From Thermogemmatispora carboxidivorans (GTDB taxonomy: Bacteria > Chloroflexota > Ktedonobacteria > Ktedonobacterales > Ktedonobacteraceae): 64,000 bases of DNA. Below, one piece after another: positions 26,956 through 35,463 of this stretch (position 1 is its first letter; every line of letters begins with the position of its first letter). The stretch spans positions 2,356,001 to 2,420,000 of the forward strand of contig NZ_JNIM01000001.1 of assembly GCF_000702505.1 (NCBI RefSeq), in the 5' to 3' direction. Under the pieces are notes generated by a model. The model worked only from the letters and a program-made list of their open reading frames with translations, did not search any database and was not told the origin of the DNA. The position numbers and the translations under genes are program-made.

Positions 26956-27726
26956 ATGGATCTGGGACTGGATGGAAAAGTCGCCATTGTCACAGGCGCC
27001 AGCCGGGGAGTCGGCCAAGCCATTGCCCGTGCGCTGGGCGCTGAAGGTTGTCGACTGGCTATCGTTGCCCGAGGGCGCAAGGCCCTGGAAGAAACTGCTG
27101 AAGGGCTGCGCAGCACCGGGATTGAAGTCTTGACCATCGCTGCGGATCTCATGCTCCCCCACAACGTCGAGCGCATTGTACAGGATGTGATGGATCGCTA
27201 TGGGCGTATCGACGTCCTGGTCCATAACGCTGGGGGGGCCCGCGGCCAGACCATCTTTGACACCAGTGATGAAGACTGGCACGATGCTTTGGCCCTCAAT
27301 GTCCTGGCCCTCGGTCACTTTGCTCGCCTCGTGGCCCCCATTATGAGCCGCCAGGGAGGCGGTCGCATTATTGCCATCTCCTCCATCTTCGGGCGCGAAT
27401 CGGGCGGACGACCGGCCTACAATGCCCTCAAAGCTGCCTCCATCAGCCTCACCAAGTCGCTGGCTCGCCAGTTTGCTCCCAACAACATCCTGGTGAACAG
27501 CGTTGCGCCCGGCTCTTTACTCTTCCCCGGTAGCTCCTGGGACCGCCGACGCCAGGCTGATCCTGAGAGCATCGAAGCCTTTGTCAAAAGCGAGTTGCCG
27601 TTAGGCCGCTTTGGCACCCCTGAGGAGGTGGCCGCTGTTGTGGTCTTTCTGGCCTCCTCCGCGGCCTCGCTGGTCAGTGGGGCCTGCATCCCTGTCGACG
27701 GCGCCCAATCTCGTTCCAATATCTAG
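26956..27726 (+). CDS. Short-chain dehydrogenase/reductase
   Basis: A 256-residue classical SDR. The cofactor motif is TGASRGVGQAIA (about residues 13-24), followed by NAGG, the catalytic Ser in IAISSIFG, and the YNALKAA (YxxxK) pair. The C-terminal region ends with the usual VSGACIPVDGAQS segment. It would carry out NAD(P)-dependent oxidation or reduction of an alcohol or ketone; a FabG-like 3-oxoacyl reductase is one option but the substrate cannot be fixed. TGTGGAGG ends seven bases before the ATG. It follows the AcuC-AcuA gene by 176 bases and may be separate. Confidence 0.88.
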   Translation: MDLGLDGKVAIVTGASRGVGQAIARALGAEGCRLAIVARGRKALEETAEGLRSTGIEVLTIAADLMLPHNVERIVQDVMDRYGRIDVLVHNAGGARGQTIFDTSDEDWHDALALNVLALGHFARLVAPIMSRQGGGRIIAISSIFGRESGGRPAYNALKAASISLTKSLARQFAPNNILVNSVAPGSLLFPGSSWDRRRQADPESIEAFVKSELPLGRFGTPEEVAAVVVFLASSAASLVSGACIPVDGAQSRSNI

Positions 27727-27776
27727 CTCGCGCGAACCAGCAGCCCTCGGACAAAGCTTAAAAAGCCCTAAGAAAG

Positions 27777-27810
27777 GCAGGCTCTGGTTTAGTTTCTCCT
27801 TAGAGCCTGC
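27777..27810. other. Inverted repeat after the SDR gene
   Basis: GCAGGCTCT (27777-27785) and AGAGCCTGC (27802-27810) form a perfect 9-bp stem with a 16-base loop, about 50 bases after the SDR stop. On the plus strand no U-run follows. It may be a weak terminator or a leader element of the ECF sigma gene. Confidence 0.35.
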
Positions 27811-27919
27811 TACTGCAGAGCTTATCGGGGCCAGAATGCCTTGTAATCCACTCGGAAAAACGGTACTCTTCTGTCTAGCAAGAAGGAAAAAAGACGAAGA
27901 GCAACGAGGAAACGAAACG

Positions 27920-28534
27920 ATGACAAAGCAAGAACGCCCTGCGGTCAATATAGATGGCATTCTGGCCCGAAAAGCCTTGGCCGGCGATGAGCAGGCCTTT
28001 GAAATGCTCTTAAAGCGCTATCAAACAGCTCTGTTCAGCTTTATCTATCACTTTCTCGGCGACTACGACCAGGCATGCGATATTCTGCAACAAGTGTTCT
28101 TGCAGCTCTACATCTCCCTGCCGAATCTGCGCACCGGTGAGCCGCTGAAAGCCTGGCTCTTCCAGGTGGCCCGGAATCGCTGCCTCGATGAGCTGAGGCG
28201 CAAGCGCGCCGTCCACTTCTCCGAGCTAGAAGGAAACACGGAGGAAGATGAGCCGTCGCCCCTGGATGCTCTCCCTGATGGCAATCCGTTGCCGGAGGAG
28301 CTGGCTGAGCGCCACGATCTCCAGCGCCTCCTGAGCGAGGCCATTCAGACCCTGCCACCGCGCTTCCGGGCTGTGGTCCTGCTGCGCTATCTGGCCCAGC
28401 TCAGCTTCGCCGAAATTGGCCAGACGCTCCAGATGCCCGAGGCAACGGCCAAAACCTACTTCCAGCGCGCCAAGCCGCTCCTGCGGGCGGCCCTGCGTGA
28501 GTACACCGGCAAGGCTACAGCGGCCCTGGCCTGA
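27920..28534 (+). CDS. ECF-type RNA polymerase sigma factor
   Basis: A 204-residue sigma-70 factor of the extracytoplasmic-function group, with only regions 2 and 4. Region 2 (about 20-95) reads DYDQACDILQQVFLQLY and KAWLFQVARNRCLDELRR; region 4 (about 140-195) reads LPPRFRAVVLLRYLAQLSFA and MPEATAKTYFQRAK, a helix-turn-helix for the -35 box. The linker between them is acidic. The ATG at 27920 is chosen because GAGGA lies nine bases before it; the frame is open further upstream. It has no recognisable zinc-finger anti-sigma partner; small ORFs of unknown function follow. Confidence 0.9.
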   Translation: MTKQERPAVNIDGILARKALAGDEQAFEMLLKRYQTALFSFIYHFLGDYDQACDILQQVFLQLYISLPNLRTGEPLKAWLFQVARNRCLDELRRKRAVHFSELEGNTEEDEPSPLDALPDGNPLPEELAERHDLQRLLSEAIQTLPPRFRAVVLLRYLAQLSFAEIGQTLQMPEATAKTYFQRAKPLLRAALREYTGKATAALA

Positions 28535-28590
28535 ACGCTCTGCCTATCCCTCGGGGCAGAAGCCGCAAGCAACCCCTGCCTGATGAAACT

Positions 28591-28655
28591 TCCCCTGGAT
28601 GTTGTTCGTTGTACATAGCAGAGCACGAGCGAGCTAAGGAACAACATCCAGGGGA
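28591..28655. repeat. 17-bp perfect inverted repeat before a small ORF
   Basis: TCCCCTGGATGTTGTTC (28591-28607) is the exact reverse complement of GAACAACATCCAGGGGA (28639-28655), with a 31-base loop. The right arm contains AGGGGA, the only plausible ribosome binding site for the ORF at 28664, nine bases from its ATG. It could hide that site in the mRNA or act as a DNA operator for the adjacent sigma system. Confidence 0.6.
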
Positions 28656-28663
28656 ATGTACTT

Positions 28664-28951
28664 ATGCGGGAGCAGCGCGAGCGATCGCCTCGACCAGCGA
28701 CAGAAGCGCAGGAAGGGGAAGAGCCGCAAGAAGAGTTCGATGAGCTAGACCGTCTGTTTGTAGAGCACCTGCCGCGCCTTGATCCCCCGCCGGAGGTCAT
28801 TGAGCGTATCCTCGCGCTCGCGCGTCAGTCGCCTCCTCCAGTGGCCCCTAGTGCCGGGCACCAGATGCCTCATAGCTGGCAAGGGAAGGACAACTCTCAT
28901 GAAAATCGGAGACGAGCGGACGAGCGAGAAAAGGATCATCGCAGCAAGTAA
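28664..28951 (+). CDS. Small hypothetical protein downstream of the ECF sigma factor
   Basis: A 95-residue, highly charged protein. Residues about 1-35 are Arg/Glu-rich, followed by a short helical segment (FVEHLPRLDPPPEVIERILALARQ, split by a Pro-rich turn). The rest is hydrophilic and likely disordered. No known domain was recognised. Its position right after the sigma gene suggests a regulator (for example an anti-sigma factor) but no anti-sigma motif was seen. The start is supported only weakly, by AGGGGA inside the inverted repeat. It overlaps a second small ORF at 28899. Confidence 0.5.
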   Translation: MREQRERSPRPATEAQEGEEPQEEFDELDRLFVEHLPRLDPPPEVIERILALARQSPPPVAPSAGHQMPHSWQGKDNSHENRRRADEREKDHRSK

Positions 28952-29045
28952 AAGGGGGAGAAGGAAGCAAGTTCTTCTAGAGAGAGGCGAGACTCCCAGC
29001 GACGGTTGGCAAACGAACGAGGGCAGCTTCTACCAGCCCTGCTGA
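28899..29045 (+). CDS. Possible 48-residue small protein
   Basis: A short ORF starting MKIGDERTSEKRI, with AAGGA about nine bases before the ATG. It is basic in the middle (SKRGRRKQ) and ends in YQPC. It overlaps the end of the 28664 ORF in another frame by 53 bases, so at most one may be real unless they are coupled. No family is recognised. Confidence 0.3.
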   Translation: MKIGDERTSEKRIIAASKRGRRKQVLLERGETPSDGWQTNEGSFYQPC

Positions 29046-29229
29046 TCGGCAAGGCCGGGGCTGCCCTCGGCTGTAAGGTCCATGGCACCGAAGAGGATGA
29101 GACGAATGCCTGATCTTGCTTGGCGTAGCGCGGGCCAATCCTCTTTGCTACAGCAGACTCTTCCGGTTCCCTGCCCTCTCTTCTCTGGCGCGGGCCTCTC
29201 TCACTGAGAGTGATCGGCGCCGCCTTGCC

Positions 29230-29421
29230 TCATGCAATTTGATCGCTCAACTTCCCCCTTGCGACAAGCCAGCGGACAAACTCCAGGCGGCGATGTTCTG
29301 CAAGAGCCTGTTGTTGTTCCCTCTCGGCGTACTCCTCACGGAGCCTGGCCAGACGGCGCATTTCCACCTCATCAAAACCGCCACGGCGCAGTATCTCACG
29401 ATCATCTTTGCGGTCCTGCAT
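29230..29421 (-). CDS. Small charged coiled-coil-like protein
   Basis: A 63-residue protein beginning MQDRKDDREILRRGG. It is rich in Arg, Glu and Gln and should form one long helix (about residues 18-55, LARLREEYAEREQQQ). A strong ribosome binding site (GAAGGAGG on the minus strand) lies five bases before the ATG at 29421, which is the main reason to accept it as a gene. No family is recognised. It is alone in a region otherwise without genes, between the sigma locus and a two-component system. Confidence 0.55.
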   Translation of the reverse strand: MQDRKDDREILRRGGFDEVEMRRLARLREEYAEREQQQALAEHRRLEFVRWLVARGKLSDQIA

Positions 29422-29801
29422 GTGGTCCTCCTTCTTCACTGGCAAGCGGGCGGGTGATCAAATTCACCAACGGGGCGGGGCCAACAGGCGTAGCTGCGAC
29501 CCGTCTCAGAAGAGCCTGCTTGGCATCATAAGGCTTAGGCCACTGACACTGATCTTCTTTCCTTCCCTCCTCCTGGCAGTGAGCGCCTTCCCCAGTCTTC
29601 CAAGAAGCCTGCATGTGGGCGCTCAAGCAGGCGCTACGCTCCTTTCTTCTCACTGAGCGAACAGGCAGGTCACTATCAGCTTCTCTGCTACAGAGTATAC
29701 ATTACTGCGAGTGACAAATGTGTGAACACGGCCAGGGAGCCTGTGAAAATCCTGTGAAGGTTGATCTTGATGAATCAATTGCCCCAAAGAGATGCTCTTG
29801 T
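29422..29801. other. 380-base gap
   Basis: No gene supported. An AT-rich patch (about 29690-29710, GTATACATTACTG) could hold a promoter on either strand, but no good -35/-10 pair was found. Nothing else was recognised. Confidence 0.5.
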
Positions 29802-30581
29802 CTATGACCAATTGCTGAGCAGAGGGGCATCCGGTGGAGGAACAAAGTAGCCGACGCCCGGCTCATTATGCAAGAAGCGCGGATGGGCAGGGTCAGGTTC
29901 CAGCTTACGCCGCAGATGGCGGATGAAGGTTCGCAGATAGGTCGTTTCTCCAATATAATCGGCGCCCCAGACGCGCTGTAACAGCTCGCGGTGCGTCAGC
30001 ACCTTGCCAGCGTTGCGCGTCAGCTCGTAGAGCAAATCATATTCGGTGGGGGTCAGATGCACCTCCTTGCCGCCAGAGCGCACCTTGCGGCGAGCAAAAT
30101 CCACCTCCAGCCCATCAGGCCCGCCACAGCGATACACGGGTGTACTGGGGCTGGCGTTCCCCTGTCCCAGGCTGCTCAGCAGTCGCTCCGTTTCAGCGGC
30201 GCGGCGCAGCGCCACGCGCACACGTGCCAGGAGCTCGTTGATACTGAATGGCTTGGTCAGATAGTCATCGGCCCCCTGATCAAGGGCCTTGATTTTGACC
30301 GGCTCCTCGTCGTGTGCCGAGAGCACAATCACTGGGGCATTGCTCCACTCGCGCAGGCGGCGCAGGAAAGCCAGGCCATCCAGCGTCGGCAAAGACAAAT
30401 CGAGCAAGACCAGCTGCGGCTGCACCAGGGCCGCCAGCTCGATCCCCTGGGCTCCATCACGGGCTGTCTGGACCTGGAAGCCACGCGCTTTCAATTGCGC
30501 GCGCAGAAAGGCGCTCATTTGTGGATCATCTTCTACACACAGAATACACGGTTTTTTCTCGCGCTCAGAAGCTGACATCAT
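29802..30581 (-). CDS. OmpR/PhoB-family response regulator
   Basis: A 259-residue two-component regulator. The receiver domain (about 10-125) has the acidic pocket (VEDD), the phosphoacceptor Asp in LLDLSLP, and the conserved Lys in TKPFS. The C-terminal winged helix (about 155-250) contains LTPTEYDLLYELTRNAGKVLTHRELLQ-type sequence, the KdpE/PhoB signature for DNA binding. The start at 30581 is preferred because GGGAGGG lies six bases before the first of two ATGs. It overlaps the end of the sensor kinase gene by 17 bases, so both come from one message. Target genes are unknown. Confidence 0.92.
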   Translation of the reverse strand: MMSASEREKKPCILCVEDDPQMSAFLRAQLKARGFQVQTARDGAQGIELAALVQPQLVLLDLSLPTLDGLAFLRRLREWSNAPVIVLSAHDEEPVKIKALDQGADDYLTKPFSINELLARVRVALRRAAETERLLSSLGQGNASPSTPVYRCGGPDGLEVDFARRKVRSGGKEVHLTPTEYDLLYELTRNAGKVLTHRELLQRVWGADYIGETTYLRTFIRHLRRKLEPDPAHPRFLHNEPGVGYFVPPPDAPLLSNWS

Positions 30582-33366
30582 GTGCACCCTCCCTGGAGCC
30601 GGTCGTATTGCCGCGTGGGGCTGAGGCGGGCAATAGCGGCTGGGCGGCTGTTGGCTCGCCGGCAATGCTCAAGCGGAAGGCAAAGGTTGTGCCCTGACCG
30701 GGGCTACTCTGGAGTGTTAAGGTGCTCTGATGAGCCTCGATAATGCCGCGGCTGATGTAGAGGCCCAGGCCCGTACCGGGACTCCAGCGGGCGCTATCGC
30801 GACGCCGATCGCGAGCCGGTTGTCCAGGGCGGTCCGCCGCCGGGCGACGGCTGGCAGCGAACGTACTGAAGCGGGTGAACAGCTCTTCCTGCTGCTCAGG
30901 CGTCAGGCCGGGGCCGTGATCGGTCACGCGGATCTCCACCTCGCGGGAGCTGACCTGCTCGGCCTCCAGCAGGACCGTATCGCCTTCTGGCGCATGGTAA
31001 AAGGCATTGCTGAGCAGGTTCGTCAGCACACGAATGATCATCTCATAGTCCGCCAGCACGGTGGGCAACTGAGGAGGGACGCGCACCTCCAGGCTGCGGT
31101 GCGAGCTGGCAATCAGGGCCTCCAGGCGCTCCTGCAAATCCTCGACCAGCTCGGAGAGCAGCACCGGCTCCAACTCCAGGCGCAGAGCGCCGGCCTCTAC
31201 TCGGGCAGCGTCCAGGAACTGATTCACCATACTCACCAGGCGCTCAACCTGCTCATCGGCGGTCCGCAGAAAGTCGCGCTGCTCCTCCACTGACCAGCGC
31301 AGGTCGTCGGCCTGCAGGACGCTCAGGTGCGCGCGGATATTGGCCAAGGGCGTTTTCAGCTCGTGGGCCATTGTCGTAAAGAAATCCTCACGCTCGCGCT
31401 CCAGCTCCTTCATGCGCGTGATGTCGTGCCAGACAAGAATCGCTCCGCTGATCGTCCCGTCGGTCGCCCGCAGCGGCGCCGCGCTGGCCAGCAGGAAGAG
31501 AAGACCGCCATCGGGCTGGCTCAGGTGCAGCTCACTCTCGCTGGCCTCACCGCGGAAGAGCGCGCGCGCTAGCGGACGTTCCTCGGTCGCTACCAGCTCG
31601 CCATTGGGACCATAGACATGGATGGGGTCGATGATCTCCTCGCTGGCCCGCCCGGCCAGGCGACGCATGACCTCCTCGGGATCATCCACCTGGGCCTCCG
31701 GCACTCCCATGCGACGCAGGAGCCTGGCGGCCTGGCGGTTAATAATGCTGATCCGCGGGCCCTCACAAGCCTCTTTGGAGATCAGAAGCACACCCGAGGG
31801 CAGCCGTTCAAGCAGCGTCTGCATGCGGGCGCCTTCCTCCTCCAGGGCGGCCTTGGCCTCCTGGAGCGCTTGATTGCGTTGGGCCAGTTCCAGCGTGCGA
31901 GCGATAACCTCAGCCTCGATGCGCTCGCGGGCAGCGGCCTGCTCGGTTACGTCGTGATAGATGACGATGAAGGCAAAGATATCGCCGACCGCGTCGTGGA
32001 TGGGGGCGTAGGAGCGGCGGATGACATAGGGATGGCCGTCGGCACCGATGACTTTCATCTCATCGACACTCTGCTCCAGGGCGCGGCGCTCCAGGTCTGG
32101 CAGATCTTCCGGCCCTCGGGGCAGCGGCTCCTCAAAGCGAGCCTGACTGCGGGCCAGGGCCTCCCAGATCGGCAGCCCCAGGACCTCATCGCTCCAGCCG
32201 AAAAGACGGCGCACGGCATGATTGATGTCGGCCACGCGCCAGCGAGCGTCATAGATCACCACTCCATCGGGAATGGCCTGCATGATATTCTCGCGCTGGC
32301 GCACATTGCGACTCGCCGTGCGGGCCAGGCTGTCGATGCTGAAAAAGAGGCGAGCGTTATGAATGGCCAGGCCAGCTTGGCGGGCAAACTGTTCTAACAG
32401 CTCGACCTCTTCGGCGGGAAAGCCACGAGCCCGCCGGTGATAGACCTCGATCGTCCCTACGACTGCCGGACGATCTGCGCGACCCTCCCGTAGCTTCATC
32501 TGCTCGGGATGAGGGTCGAAGATGGGCACGCAAAGCACGGAACCGGGTCGGCGTGGGAAACCGTCGTCGTCAAGGAGCGGCAGCTCCAGCTCTGGGCAAC
32601 TGCTGGTATCCTCAATGATCAGCGCTCGCTGTTCGCGCAGAATCCGACTGAGGAGCAGACGCTCAGTCAGCCGAGGGCGCCAGTGCTGGGCGCTGGGGTG
32701 CAGACCTTTCTGGGCCGCTAGTGTGACCAGTGGCTCGCTCTCACCAGTCTCCTGCTGCCCCGAGGGACGCGGCTGAGCGATATCGGGCAGCACCGCCTCA
32801 ACCTCGGTGACCGGCTCCAGTAGCAGGATCGCACACCGGGTCGAACCGACCATCTCCTCAACAGCCTGCAGAATACGATCAAGAACCTCGGGCAGAGCAA
32901 AAGGGCCTGCGATGGCCGCAGAGATGTGCTGCATCGCCTTCAGCAATAAGCGCGAGCGTACCTGGCTGGTCACGTCCTCCACGGTGATCAACAGCGCGTC
33001 TCTCTGGCCCGCCCCCTTCCGCTCTGCTGGCTGACGTTCCCAGGACACCGGAATCAGCGAGATGCGCCAGTAGGTGCGCCCACGACTGGCCAGCAGACCC
33101 TCATAGGGAACATCCTGAAAGACCAGACTCTGGCGCATGGCACTGGCCCGCTGCAGCTGAGGCACAGCCGTGGAAGCCAGCTCTGGGGGCAGGATCTCAG
33201 ACAGACGATGACCAAGCACTCCTTGCGAGCGCCACGGCTCGCTCAGCAGCGAGGCCAGGTACTGGTTGATGTAGAGAACGCGCAAATCAGTACCATCCAG
33301 GACTGCGGCTCCGACCGCAATATGTCCCAGAATTTGTTCAAGTTGCACAGATGGCTCTGGCTCCAT
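30565..33366 (-). CDS. Multi-PAS/GAF sensor histidine kinase
   Basis: A 933-residue kinase without a membrane segment, so probably cytoplasmic. Order of domains: PAS (about 5-120), GAF (about 145-345), PAS (about 365-480), coiled linker, PAS (about 520-640), HisKA with the phosphoacceptor His in TMAHELKTPLANI (about 660), and HATPase (about 760-905) with NLLSNAFYHA (N box), DHGPGLT and GTGLGLYISR. The several PAS/GAF units suggest sensing of small molecules, redox state or light. It is cotranscribed with the overlapping response regulator. No strong ribosome binding site is seen before the ATG. Confidence 0.92.
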   Translation of the reverse strand: MEPEPSVQLEQILGHIAVGAAVLDGTDLRVLYINQYLASLLSEPWRSQGVLGHRLSEILPPELASTAVPQLQRASAMRQSLVFQDVPYEGLLASRGRTYWRISLIPVSWERQPAERKGAGQRDALLITVEDVTSQVRSRLLLKAMQHISAAIAGPFALPEVLDRILQAVEEMVGSTRCAILLLEPVTEVEAVLPDIAQPRPSGQQETGESEPLVTLAAQKGLHPSAQHWRPRLTERLLLSRILREQRALIIEDTSSCPELELPLLDDDGFPRRPGSVLCVPIFDPHPEQMKLREGRADRPAVVGTIEVYHRRARGFPAEEVELLEQFARQAGLAIHNARLFFSIDSLARTASRNVRQRENIMQAIPDGVVIYDARWRVADINHAVRRLFGWSDEVLGLPIWEALARSQARFEEPLPRGPEDLPDLERRALEQSVDEMKVIGADGHPYVIRRSYAPIHDAVGDIFAFIVIYHDVTEQAAARERIEAEVIARTLELAQRNQALQEAKAALEEEGARMQTLLERLPSGVLLISKEACEGPRISIINRQAARLLRRMGVPEAQVDDPEEVMRRLAGRASEEIIDPIHVYGPNGELVATEERPLARALFRGEASESELHLSQPDGGLLFLLASAAPLRATDGTISGAILVWHDITRMKELEREREDFFTTMAHELKTPLANIRAHLSVLQADDLRWSVEEQRDFLRTADEQVERLVSMVNQFLDAARVEAGALRLELEPVLLSELVEDLQERLEALIASSHRSLEVRVPPQLPTVLADYEMIIRVLTNLLSNAFYHAPEGDTVLLEAEQVSSREVEIRVTDHGPGLTPEQQEELFTRFSTFAASRRPAADRPGQPARDRRRDSARWSPGTGLGLYISRGIIEAHQSTLTLQSSPGQGTTFAFRLSIAGEPTAAQPLLPASAPRGNTTGSREGAHDVSF

Positions 33367-34003
33367 AGATCGGGGTTTCTAGCCACGCCGGGTCTCTACC
33401 TGACCTGGACTGGAAAGGATACGCCCCACACAGCGCCGCCCACCAGGACGGCGCTCGTACTCTCGTACTCTCGTACTCTCGCTCCCTCCTTCCCACTACT
33501 ACACACTATTATATCGCCTGCCGACGGTGGCTGTGAGCCAGGAGGACAGGCGCCACTCACCTGCCACAGCGCTAGCTGCCCCCTCCAATGCCGCAAGCCT
33601 GCGGCTGCTGCAGGCCTCTGAACCTTAGAGACAGCGCGATAAACCAGGTCTCCTATTCAGACAGCAGAGATTAGCCAGGCGCGATGCTAAAGGGAGCGGT
33701 TTGTGGTATGATGATGTCAACTCCCGAGAGAGTACTGCAACCCTGAAGCGTACGACCTTCCGGGTCCTTTTGGGCCGCCTGAGACCAGCGGCATCCGCCT
33801 ACTTGCTTGCTCACTCGCTCGCCAGATCAAGCCCGCTCCTCCTCCAGCGCTGGGGTGAAGGGTGGCTGAGAGCGCTCGCCAGCTAGCGCGGAGCCGCGGA
33901 TCACATGATGGCTGCACTCTGGGCTGTTTGTTGGCTGAGAACGCTGCGAGAGGCGTCAAAGAAGCTCGGTGTCGCAGCCGGTTCGTTCTGCGAGGAGGGA
34001 TTC
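33367..34003. other. 637-base gap
   Basis: No gene supported. It contains three exact copies of CTCGTACT (33454-33477) followed by a degenerate one, and an isolated TATGAT near 33707. It separates the divergent histidine kinase and acidic-protein genes, so promoters for both should lie here. GAGGAGGG before 34004 is a good ribosome binding site. Confidence 0.5.
33454..33477. repeat. Short tandem repeat (CTCGTACT x3)
   Basis: Three perfect consecutive copies of an 8-mer upstream of the histidine kinase. Possibly a replication-slippage tract; no function is evident. Confidence 0.6.
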
Positions 34004-34915
34004 ATGGAGCTTTCGCTGCGGCTGGATACCCTCGGGGTGGTCGAGGTGCGCTATCTGCGTGGCCGCGAGCGCTACCGCGATTGGCCCCCGTTCCAATTGG
34101 TGGCCGCCTCCCGGCAGGCCCGTATCCAGGCGTATATGAGCCGCGAGGTCGCTGAGCAGCTGCATCAGCAGATCCTCGCGGTGGAGGCGGCTGTTGGTTT
34201 GGATGTTGAGCTTGAAGACGATGACGATCATCTTGAGAAGGAGCACAGTAGTCGTTCAATTGATGAAAAGCACTTTGACGATGCAACAGAGCGAGAGAGC
34301 AGCGCAAGTACTTTCTCTCCCTCCCTCGCCCAAGCCTTGGATCGTCTGAACGAACTGGCACGGCAGCGCTTACCCGAGGCCAGTTCCTCCTCTAGCGCTA
34401 CAGATCGTGGCGAGTCGCTGGCGGAGGAGGGAGAATTGAGCGCCGAGGAAGAGGGAGCCCTGGAGCAGTTGCAAGATGCTTTTACGCAGATGATGGATGT
34501 GGTGCGGGAATTGGCCGAGGAGATGGCCACCGATGCTCTCAAGCTCAACGGGCGATTCCGCTGCGCGCGCACCAACATTATCTTTACTCAGGCCGATCTC
34601 CCCGAGGAAGAGGAGGAAGAGGAGGCAACAGAGGAGGAGGTCGAGGAGCTGGAGGCAGAAGACATTGAGGCCGAGCTGGGAGAAGAGGAGGTGGTGGAGT
34701 TTGAGGTGGAGCTGGTGATGATCCTGCAGCTCTTTGAGGAGGGGCGCACCCGCTCCGACGATCCGCCTGCTGTGGAGTTGCAGCTCGACGTCGACGATTT
34801 CGAACGCCTGCATGAGACGCTGGATATGGCGCTGCAGCGCGAGGAGCGCAGCCGCCGGCGCAGCTCCTCTCATCTGACCTCTGAGCGTGGGCGACGCAAT
34901 CGCCGGCGTCGCTAG
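34004..34915 (+). CDS. Unknown acidic protein
   Basis: A 303-residue protein with no recognised family. The N-terminal 75 residues look folded (MELSLRLDTLGVVEVRYLRG and FQLVAASRQARIQAYMSREV). The middle is Ser/Asp/Glu-rich and likely disordered. Residues about 155-195 form a helix, then a long Glu run (about 204-225) follows. The C-terminal part (about 230-285) may pair with the N-terminal fold. The protein ends in a basic Arg tail. The ATG at 34004 follows GAGGAGGG closely; an upstream in-frame start (33905) has no such site. The mix of acidic core and basic tail could bind nucleic acid or protein partners, but this is speculation. Confidence 0.75.
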   Translation: MELSLRLDTLGVVEVRYLRGRERYRDWPPFQLVAASRQARIQAYMSREVAEQLHQQILAVEAAVGLDVELEDDDDHLEKEHSSRSIDEKHFDDATERESSASTFSPSLAQALDRLNELARQRLPEASSSSSATDRGESLAEEGELSAEEEGALEQLQDAFTQMMDVVRELAEEMATDALKLNGRFRCARTNIIFTQADLPEEEEEEEATEEEVEELEAEDIEAELGEEEVVEFEVELVMILQLFEEGRTRSDDPPAVELQLDVDDFERLHETLDMALQREERSRRRSSSHLTSERGRRNRRRR

Positions 34916-35463
34916 CGCCGAGTCACTCGCTCGCTACCTCACGGAGGATGGCCGCCGATCCCTGACTGCACCGCTCGCTTGTACCCTCGTTGCTGATGCT
35001 GGACCCTGCTCGGAGATGAGGCCGGGCTGAACTGGGTTTCGCCGATGCTTCTCTCTGCTCTTCCTCATCCGCTTCGCGCTGCCTGGTGGGGTGATTATGT
35101 GGCCAGGGTGCTTCTCCTGCTCATGTTTCTCTGATGGTCCTCCACCGGGGAAGATTCTGCCGGCTGAGGAGCTGCCTATGGGCCTCTGCTCGATCTCCGG
35201 CCTGGTCAATCTCGCACCAAACACGGCCATGCCTGTGGTCAGATGACTGCTGATCTGCTACAATGGGGACGGGTCTAGGGGGGTGAGAGGCAGCAGCGAC
35301 CAGGGCCGTTCAGACGTTTGCTCTGCGCTGGAACTCGCTGCCTCCTGGGAACGGTTGGCAGACACAGCAGAGAAGGAGAGGTCGCAGCTCTCTAGCTATT
35401 GCCGTGTTCTGCCTGCCAGCGTGCAGGCCTGCGTGGTGTGTTTGTGAAGGGAGCTTGACCTGT
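34916..35463. other. 548-base gap
   Basis: No gene supported. A weak promoter candidate for the following methyltransferase is TGGTCA (35236-35241), 17 bases, TACAAT (35259-35264). AAGGGAG (35446-35452) is its ribosome binding site. Nothing else was recognised. Confidence 0.45.

Noticed and set aside
33454..33490. CTCGTACT repeats as a possible CRISPR or iteron array
   Set aside because: Only three 8-base copies with no spacers and no replication or cas genes nearby.
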